Notes under the pieces: model-generated
The model's input: only the letters and a program-made list of their open reading frames with translations
Told to the model about the DNA's origin: nothing
Databases searched by the model: none
In this document: piece by piece, positions 58,263-64,000 of the stretch
Layout of the letters: the number at the start of each line of letters is the position of its first letter
Numbering within the stretch: position 1 is the stretch's first letter
NCBI GenBank assembly: GCA_945873065.1
Contig: CAMCBN010000004.1
Location: 1-64,000 of the forward strand
Origin: an uncultured Candidatus Saccharibacteria bacterium
GTDB taxonomy: Bacteria; Patescibacteriota; Saccharimonadia; Saccharimonadales; Saccharimonadaceae
Length of the DNA: 64,000 bases
Direction: 5' to 3'
Made by a program: the position numbers and the translations under genes

Positions 58263-60893
58263 TTAGCGGTTCTTCTTGCGATTCTGCCGCTGCGCTTTCT
58301 TCTTCTTGCGGGCGGCGTTACGTTTGCGATTAACCTCAGCAACAGTACTGGCTTTAGTAGTTTTGCTAAAGTCGTGATCGTGATTCTCTTCCCCACCCGT
58401 GATCTCGTTCACTCCATGCTCTACCGACGATTCAGCCAAGCGTGTTAGCTCTGTCCCATATTCGTCATCACTCGCCTCGCGAATGATAGCATCTGTTTTG
58501 TGCACGCCATAAAGGAAGCGCAATACTTCGTGGCGCAAATTTGCCTGCAAACTCTCAAATAGCTTCTGAGACTCGACGCGATACTCGACCAGCGGATCAC
58601 GCTGCCCAGCTGAACGCAAATTGATGCCTTCGCGCAAATGCTGCATATTTTCTAGATGCTGCATCCACAAAGTATCGAGCACTTGCATATATACTTCACG
58701 CTCGACACTACGCAGCAATTCACTACCGAGCTCATCTTCTTTAGTAGCATAGAGTTTCTCGGCCTTTTCTAAGGCTAACTTGTGACGGACGGAGTCACGC
58801 TTTTCTTCACCAATCTTGGTGACATCCTTCTCATCTAATGGGATGACTGCGGTAAATTCTTCGACGAATTTCGGATTTTGCTTGGCTGGTACTACTGTAA
58901 AATCCGCTACCGATAGGCGTATCAAGCGTCGTATTTCCGACTTGATACTATCACCATCGAGAATTTTGCGTCGCACTGCATAAACAACTTTGCGGTGGCG
59001 ATTTATGACGTTGTCAAATTGAACAACGTTCTTACGCAGATCGAAGTTGTAGCCCTCGACACGTTTTTGCGCCGCCTCGAGTGTTTTATTGATGGCTTTG
59101 TTTTGGATGGCAACATCTTCGTCGACACCCAAACGCCCCATCAACGACGCGATCCGTTCACCTTGGAAAATTCGCATCAAGTCATCTTCAGTACTGACGT
59201 AAAATTGCGTATCACCTGGATCGCCCTGACGGCCACCACGCCCACGTAGCTGGTTGTCAATGCGACGTGATTCATGGCGCTCCGAACCTATCACTACCAA
59301 GCCACCGAGCTCTCTCACGCCTGGCCCAAGTTTGATGTCTGTCCCCCGCCCAGCGATATTTGTCGCCAACGTAACGGCACCCTTCTCGCCAGCATGGGCG
59401 ACGATATCTGCCTCGTGTTCGTTGTTTTTAGCATTGAGTAAATCGTATTTTATGCCTTCTTTATCAAGATAGGCGGCGATCATCTCGTTTTTAGCAATTG
59501 ATCCCGAACCGACCAACACCGGTCGCCCCTCTTCGTGATACGCCTTGATGGCTTCTGCCACCGCTTTGAGCTTGGCTTTCTCGGTTTTGTAAATGAGATC
59601 TTCGTGATCTTTACGAATAATCGGCTTATTCGGTGGCACCACCACTACGTCTAACGAATAAATCTGCTGAAATTCCTCTGCTTCTGTGAAAGCCGTACCG
59701 GTCATGCCGCTGAGTTTTTTGTACAAACGGAAGTAGTTTTGGAAGGAGATTGTCGCCAAAGTCATGCTTTCTTGCTGCACCGGGACACCTTCTTTTGCTT
59801 CTATCGCCTGATGCAAACCCTCGCTATAGCGATTGCCAATCTTGAGACGACCAGTGTGTTCATCGACGATAATTACCTCGCCATCGTTAGTCACGACATA
59901 GTCTTTATCGCGTTTAAATAATGTCTGAGCCCGCAAAGCTTGGGTCATATGATAAATATTCCGCACCTGATCTGATGTGTATAAATTTTTTACCCCAAGC
60001 ATTTTTTGTACTTTAGTGATGCCCTGGTCAGTCAGCGCTACGCTACGGCGTTTTTCATCAAGGCGGTAATCGTCGGGTACCAACCTAGCAGCAATCTTCG
60101 CGAATTGATAATAACTATCTGGATTTTCAGCAGCTTGCGCGCTAATTATCAGTGGTGTACGCGCCTCGTCTATCAAAATCGAATCTACCTCGTCAACAAT
60201 AGCAAAATTTAGCTCACGCTGACGGATCAACTTCGCCTCGTTGACCATGTTGTCGCGCAGATAGTCAAAACCCAATTCGTTATTAGTACCATAAGTGATA
60301 TCAGCCTCATAGGCCTCGCGTCGCGTGCAAGGGCGGAGCTTACGCATACGTGGATCAGTATGATGCTCATTGTCGTAATCTGGATCGTATAAAAACGACG
60401 CTTCGCTAATGACTACGCCAGTGCTCACCCCCAGAGCGTGATAGACCTGTCCCATCCAGCCAGCATCACGCTGCGCTAGGTAATCGTTGACAGTGACGAT
60501 ATGTACACCCTTACCCTCTAATGAGTTAAGATAAGCTGCCAGTGTCGACATTAATGTCTTACCTTCACCAGTCTTTAGCTCAGCGACATTACCTTCGTGC
60601 AACACCATACTACCGATCAACTGCACATCATAATGACGTTCACCGATGACCCGATCGGCCATCTCGCGCACTACCGCGAAAGCATCTGGCAAAATCGTAT
60701 CTAGTGTAACATCCTTTTGGCCTAGGCGCTCCTTTAGAGCCGCTGTCTGAGCAGCCAACTCTTCATCCGACATCTTTTTATACTTCGGGCCAAGAGCGTT
60801 GATCTCGTTGACCTTTTTTTGTAAACGCTTAAGAATCCGCTTCTGCGGATCACCAAAAATCTTCGTTAGTACTTTTTGTTGTGTCAATGCCAT
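58263..60893 (-). CDS. secA: protein translocase subunit SecA
   Basis: Motor ATPase that drives proteins through SecYEG. Walker A LKTGEGKTLMSTLAAYLNSLEGKGVHIVTVNDYLA near residue 105, NELGFDYLRDNM, DEVDSILIDEARTPLIIS, GMTGTAFTEAEEF, VTLATNIAGRGTDIKLG and RGRGGRQGDPGDTQFYVS are all present. 876 residues from the ATG at 60893, chosen by GGGAG 9 bases upstream. The C-terminal zinc finger of SecB-binding SecA is absent; the chain ends in a lysine/arginine-rich tail. Confidence 0.97.
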   Translation of the reverse strand: MALTQQKVLTKIFGDPQKRILKRLQKKVNEINALGPKYKKMSDEELAAQTAALKERLGQKDVTLDTILPDAFAVVREMADRVIGERHYDVQLIGSMVLHEGNVAELKTGEGKTLMSTLAAYLNSLEGKGVHIVTVNDYLAQRDAGWMGQVYHALGVSTGVVISEASFLYDPDYDNEHHTDPRMRKLRPCTRREAYEADITYGTNNELGFDYLRDNMVNEAKLIRQRELNFAIVDEVDSILIDEARTPLIISAQAAENPDSYYQFAKIAARLVPDDYRLDEKRRSVALTDQGITKVQKMLGVKNLYTSDQVRNIYHMTQALRAQTLFKRDKDYVVTNDGEVIIVDEHTGRLKIGNRYSEGLHQAIEAKEGVPVQQESMTLATISFQNYFRLYKKLSGMTGTAFTEAEEFQQIYSLDVVVVPPNKPIIRKDHEDLIYKTEKAKLKAVAEAIKAYHEEGRPVLVGSGSIAKNEMIAAYLDKEGIKYDLLNAKNNEHEADIVAHAGEKGAVTLATNIAGRGTDIKLGPGVRELGGLVVIGSERHESRRIDNQLRGRGGRQGDPGDTQFYVSTEDDLMRIFQGERIASLMGRLGVDEDVAIQNKAINKTLEAAQKRVEGYNFDLRKNVVQFDNVINRHRKVVYAVRRKILDGDSIKSEIRRLIRLSVADFTVVPAKQNPKFVEEFTAVIPLDEKDVTKIGEEKRDSVRHKLALEKAEKLYATKEDELGSELLRSVEREVYMQVLDTLWMQHLENMQHLREGINLRSAGQRDPLVEYRVESQKLFESLQANLRHEVLRFLYGVHKTDAIIREASDDEYGTELTRLAESSVEHGVNEITGGEENHDHDFSKTTKASTVAEVNRKRNAARKKKKAQRQNRKKNR

Positions 60894-60933
60894 ATGTTCA
60901 AACTCCCTCGCTCTTCGCTGCGGCCATTTCAAA

Positions 60934-60950
60934 AAACTCCCTTTATTATA
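60934..60950 (-). promoter_or_regulatory. secA -10 box
   Basis: TATAAT (60950-60945, minus strand); the leader is about 45 bases and carries GGGAG. Confidence 0.5.
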
Positions 60951-61025
60951 CCGGGTATGTCTAGTTTTTGGAAGAGCCGACTACTGACTATCTCGAACAC
61001 GAGCCTCTCAGAGCACGCTCCTTAG

Positions 61026-61051
61026 CGGGGTAGGGCCTAAACCCCACCCCG
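61026..61051. other. GC-rich hairpin between secA and hpf
   Basis: CGGGGT (61026-61031) with ACCCCG (61046-61051), and GGG (61033-61035) with CCC (61042-61044) after one mismatch. No T run follows on either strand. It may be an hpf terminator or part of a small RNA; the gap 60951-61099 holds no gene. Confidence 0.4.
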
Positions 61052-61099
61052 TCTCATATCCTCGAAGCTACACGACTACATGGACTAGTTCCAGAACTA

Positions 61100-61474
61100 T
61101 TATCGCTCACGGTCGAAACTACGCTTGAAACGCGCTAATAAACCGCGGCGACCAAGGTGTGCTAGATGATTTTGCTTATACTTGCGTAACTGGCCAGCTA
61201 GCTTACGCTCGACTATATCAGTAGCAGCCAGCACGTTGACTGTTGACTCTTTGGCTTTGATGGTCTGGTCCGGCACAGCCAGTACTACTTCAACCTCGTA
61301 CTTGTTGCCATGGTCGCCATTGACTTCATCGATACGGACAGTAGCACTGATAGTTTTGCGAGCATGGCGCGTCACCATGCGATCTAACGCACCGATTTTT
61401 TTGCGAATATATTTCTTGGTCGAGTCGTCGGGTATATACTTGCCTACCCCAGTAATGTCGATATTTGCTATCAT
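61100..61474 (-). CDS. hpf: ribosome hibernation-promoting factor (HPF/RaiA family)
   Basis: Binds idle ribosomes in stationary phase. 124 residues: IDITGVGKYIPDDSTKKYIRKKIGALDRMV, ISATVRIDEVNGDHGNKYEVEVVLAVPDQTIKAKES and VNVLAATDIVERKLAGQLRKYKQNH match the S30AE fold. Short form without the C-terminal dimerisation domain. The basic end KRSFDRER follows. AAAGGAG lies 5 bases before the ATG at 61474; a TTG five codons upstream is not used. Placed before secA as in many bacteria. Confidence 0.93.
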   Translation of the reverse strand: MIANIDITGVGKYIPDDSTKKYIRKKIGALDRMVTRHARKTISATVRIDEVNGDHGNKYEVEVVLAVPDQTIKAKESTVNVLAATDIVERKLAGQLRKYKQNHLAHLGRRGLLARFKRSFDRER

Positions 61475-61553
61475 GCTGACTCCTTTCAATTATCGGCTTT
61501 GTGTACTTACAGTATAACACGTCAGCGATTAATTAACGGAGGCTAAAAATCAC

Positions 61554-62684
61554 TCATCCAGCCTGATGATCAGCGCCAATCGCCTCGCTGATCGAAACGT
61601 AATCATCACGATCCAGCAAACGCACCAACCCTTCGTTGATCTCGCCTGGTAACTGTGGACCCTCAAACATCAACGCTGTCGTCAAAGCTACCAAACTGGC
61701 TCCAGCCCGAATCTTAGCATAAGCATCCTCGGCTGTAAAAATACCACCCACGCCAATGATGACGAAACGATCTCCGTATGCCGCGTAAGTTTTGTGGATT
61801 AGCTGAGTCGTGACAGCCTGTGTTGGCTTGCCACTTAGGTTACCTTTCACTTCGTCGCTCAGTGCTGATGGCATTACTAATTGTTTGCGGTCTTTGACTA
61901 AATTGCCGATAGTCAAGCCAGCGACTTTGTGGGAGTCGGCGACTTCGAGCAACTTCGCGAACTGTGCCCAAGTTTTGTCGGTCGGCATTTTCAAGAAAAC
62001 CGGCCGCGACAAATGTAGCTCGTCTACAGCTGTGAGTAGTTTCTTGAGCCGAGCAGGTGTCGTAAACGGCTCACCGCCGTAGGTGTTTGGGCAAGAAATG
62101 TTAATTTCGTACAACGGAACAATACCAGCCGCCTCGAGCTGGCGCAGACTATCACAATAATCAGCGATAGCATCCTTGGGCTTGACCTGCTGTGGGCTAT
62201 TGGTCTTGGCGACCGAGATACTCAGTGGAAAATTCCGCCAAGTCCGGTGCGGATAACTCATAATGCGCTCGATAGCTGCTGCTACACCACGGTTAGCGAG
62301 GCCGACGTTGACCACGATCGATTGTTCGTCTGGCAAACGATGAAACCACGGCTTTGGATTACCTTCGCAAGGTTGCGCCGTGACCGAACCACCTATTTCG
62401 AAACCAAACCCAATCTTCTTAGCTACAACAGGCAAATCAATATTCTTATCAAGCCCTGCCGATAATCCAACTGGATTCAAAAAATCCAAGCCTAAAATCG
62501 TCTGTTCGAGCCGAGGGTTCTTATATCGCCATGTGCTCAAAATTTGCTCAGCGTGGATAGCGCGCAAAGCCCGGGCCGACCAAATCATCGTATCATGACT
62601 CGCATCTGGCGCTTGGCGAAACAATAGCGGCTTAGCGATCTTGGCGTAACCTTTACGGCCAACTGTGCGCATTGTTCGTCCCAT
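61554..62684 (-). CDS. pyrD: dihydroorotate dehydrogenase, class 2-like with a class 1-type Cys
   Basis: Oxidises dihydroorotate to orotate in pyrimidine synthesis with FMN. 376 residues. N-terminal helices and LNPVGLSAGLDKNIDLPVVAKKIGFGF, then EIGGSVTAQPCEGNPKPWFHRL, resemble class 2 (membrane, quinone-linked) enzymes. The active-site loop is INISCPNTYGGEPF, with Cys where class 2 normally has Ser (NVSSPNT). FMN motifs IIGVGGIFTAEDAYAKIRAGASLVALTTALMF end the barrel. Starts within the serS stop (TGATG). No other pyr genes occur in the window. Confidence 0.9.
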   Translation of the reverse strand: MGRTMRTVGRKGYAKIAKPLLFRQAPDASHDTMIWSARALRAIHAEQILSTWRYKNPRLEQTILGLDFLNPVGLSAGLDKNIDLPVVAKKIGFGFEIGGSVTAQPCEGNPKPWFHRLPDEQSIVVNVGLANRGVAAAIERIMSYPHRTWRNFPLSISVAKTNSPQQVKPKDAIADYCDSLRQLEAAGIVPLYEINISCPNTYGGEPFTTPARLKKLLTAVDELHLSRPVFLKMPTDKTWAQFAKLLEVADSHKVAGLTIGNLVKDRKQLVMPSALSDEVKGNLSGKPTQAVTTQLIHKTYAAYGDRFVIIGVGGIFTAEDAYAKIRAGASLVALTTALMFEGPQLPGEINEGLVRLLDRDDYVSISEAIGADHQAG

Positions 62685-63928
62685 CAGAGTACCTCCCGAT
62701 TTGCTAAGTATGGTCGCAGCACCTCTGGCACACGTAGCTTACCATCATCTGTTTGGTAATTCTCGATCACCGCTACCAACGAGCGCGCCAAGCTGACCGC
62801 GGTACCGTTCAAAGTATGTAACACCTCGAGCGAGCCATCCGCCCGGCGCACGCGAATATTGAGATTACGTGCCTGAAAATCAGTACAATTTGAACAACTG
62901 GTTAGTTCACGATATTTACCATCGACTGGCGACCAGTACTCCAAGTCGTATTTCTTTGCAGCAGGTGCACCTAGGTCGCCCGCTGCAATATTGACCACAT
63001 GGTATGGAATACCCAACGACTGCCAAATCTCCTCCTCGATCGACAAGATCTTTTCGTGCATCTGACGCGACTGCTCTGGTGTACAAAAAATATACATCTC
63101 CAATTTATTAAATTGATGCACCCGGAATAATCCGCGACTAAACTTGCCAGCTGCACCTGCTTCTTTGCGATAACATGGGCTGTAACCCGCATACAGCAAA
63201 GGTAGATTATCTTCATCGATAATCTCATCGGCATGAAATCCAGTCAGCGGCGCCTCGGCCGTACCGATGAGCATCGTGTTTTCGCCATCGACAAAATACT
63301 CGTTACTCTCTTTGTCGCTTTTTGGTGCAAAGCCTGCCCCTTTGGCCACTCGCTCCGACACCATATGTGGCACTGTCATCGGAGTGAAACCTTTTTTCAC
63401 CAATAAATTGAGAGCATATTGATAAATAGCGTTCTCGAGTAGCATCAAATCGCCTTTGACGTAATAAAACTTCGTCCCCGCCACTTTGGCACCACGCTCA
63501 AAATCCAGCCAACCACGCTTAGTGGCAAACTCTAAATGGTCCTGCGCCGAGGAACGCTTATCTCCCCACACCTTGACCTCGACGCTATCTTCTTCGCCAC
63601 CAAGAGGCACATCTTCGAGAATGATATTTGGTATAGCGTCTATCGCGGTACGGAATGCTGCCTCTACAGTTCGCAACTGCTCATCGAGGGCTGCTAACTC
63701 TGCCTTAATGACCTTACCCTGCGCGACCAATTCTGGCGTGGGCACACCACCTTTCATCTGGTCTGCTATTTGCTTACGCTGGGCGCGGAGGCTGTCGACC
63801 TTTTTTTGCAACTCACGCCGCTGGTCGTCACGCTCTAGCAGCGCCTCGATCGACACGTCGTACCCCTTATTGCGCGCTGAGGTTCGCACTAACTCAGCAT
63901 TTTTTCTGATAAAGCGAATATCTAACAT
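62684..63928 (-). CDS. serS: serine--tRNA ligase
   Basis: Charges tRNA-Ser. N-terminal antiparallel coiled coil (residues 25-100, DDQRRELQKKVDSLRAQRKQIADQM and onwards) and class II core with TMTVPHMV-like FTPMTVPHMVSERVAKGAGF, CYRKEAGAAGKFSRGLFRVHQFNKLEMYIF (motif 2) and LNGTAVSLARSLVAVIENYQTDDGKLRVPEVLRPYL (motif 3). 414 residues. An extended -10 (TGG TAAAAT) ends 6 bases before the ATG, so it is probably leaderless; pyrD follows in the same operon. Confidence 0.97.
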   Translation of the reverse strand: MLDIRFIRKNAELVRTSARNKGYDVSIEALLERDDQRRELQKKVDSLRAQRKQIADQMKGGVPTPELVAQGKVIKAELAALDEQLRTVEAAFRTAIDAIPNIILEDVPLGGEEDSVEVKVWGDKRSSAQDHLEFATKRGWLDFERGAKVAGTKFYYVKGDLMLLENAIYQYALNLLVKKGFTPMTVPHMVSERVAKGAGFAPKSDKESNEYFVDGENTMLIGTAEAPLTGFHADEIIDEDNLPLLYAGYSPCYRKEAGAAGKFSRGLFRVHQFNKLEMYIFCTPEQSRQMHEKILSIEEEIWQSLGIPYHVVNIAAGDLGAPAAKKYDLEYWSPVDGKYRELTSCSNCTDFQARNLNIRVRRADGSLEVLHTLNGTAVSLARSLVAVIENYQTDDGKLRVPEVLRPYLANREVL

Positions 63929-63943
63929 AATTTTATTTTACCA
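63929..63943 (-). promoter_or_regulatory. serS-pyrD extended -10 promoter (leaderless type)
   Basis: TGG TAAAAT (63943-63935, minus strand), exactly 6 bases, ATG at 63928. Confidence 0.6.
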
Positions 63944-64000
63944 CAAGTGCCATCGATACGAACGATCGTCCAGATCGTATGCTAAGTTGCTATCAAATTC

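Noticed and set aside
1..64000. Recoded UGA (genetic code 25, Gly), as in some CPR lineages
   Set aside because: TGA ends several genes at natural C-termini (for example 2018, 4438 and 62684) and RF2 is present.
1..64000. CRISPR array, insertion sequence, prophage or integrase
   Set aside because: No regularly spaced repeats, transposase, integrase or phage structural gene was seen on either strand.

Overview
The window looks like a chromosomal segment of a Patescibacteria (CPR) bacterium, most likely a Candidatus Saccharibacteria (TM7). This is inferred from reduced gene families, tight minus-strand operons with 1-4 base overlaps, a release factor 2 that reads UGA, TGA used as an ordinary stop (so not the UGA=Gly code of Gracilibacteria/Absconditabacteria), a ProRS without editing insert, and several families I do not recognise. 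No rRNA, tRNA, CRISPR array, insertion sequence or prophage was seen. Most genes are on the minus strand.

Layout. 0-10.6 kb: PIF1-like helicase, RNase HI, thymidylate kinase, a glutamine amidotransferase, a Nudix protein, a PanE-like dehydrogenase, a YdcF-like membrane protein and three members of a small unknown family. 10.5-15.2 kb: a 33-residue membrane peptide, glyS and a diverged tandem pair of large unknown proteins. 15.3-22.4 kb: a degenerate histidine kinase, a receiver protein and recO in an overlapping operon; xseAB with a methyltransferase; a flippase-like membrane protein; a THUMP-type RNA methylase; rpmA. 22.4-30.6 kb: an envelope/division block (receiver, CtpA protease, PcsB-like hydrolase, FtsX, FtsE) followed by prfB, htpX and murD. 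30.7-36.3 kb: accessory genes, including an AbrB/hydrolase divergent pair with iterated operator-like repeats, and an AT-rich dehydrogenase-Nudix fusion whose leader looks like a terminator switch. 36.3-46.8 kb: lysS, greA, proS, CPBP protease, rseP, uppS, frr, tsf, rpsB, i.e. the conserved rpsB-tsf-frr-uppS-rseP-proS string without pyrH, cdsA or dxr. 46.8-53.8 kb: unknown proteins, an iron-permease-like protein, argG-argH behind an arginine leader-peptide attenuator, rpmE and a frameshifted lipoprotein. 53.8-64 kb: secA with an M16 peptidase and a 1055-residue unknown protein, hpf, pyrD and serS.

Two regulatory themes stand out. First, many first-in-operon genes have a -10 box (TATAAT-like, often preceded by TGG) ending exactly 6 or 8 bases before the start codon, so their mRNAs should be leaderless; internal operon genes use Shine-Dalgarno sites or overlapping stop/start codons. 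Second, several transcripts carry attenuator-like structures: the argGH leader (MTYRISTSVIRRRSLS plus mutually exclusive hairpins), the leader of the dehydrogenase-Nudix fusion, and a perfect 17-bp inverted repeat inside the first 27 codons of the histidine kinase gene.
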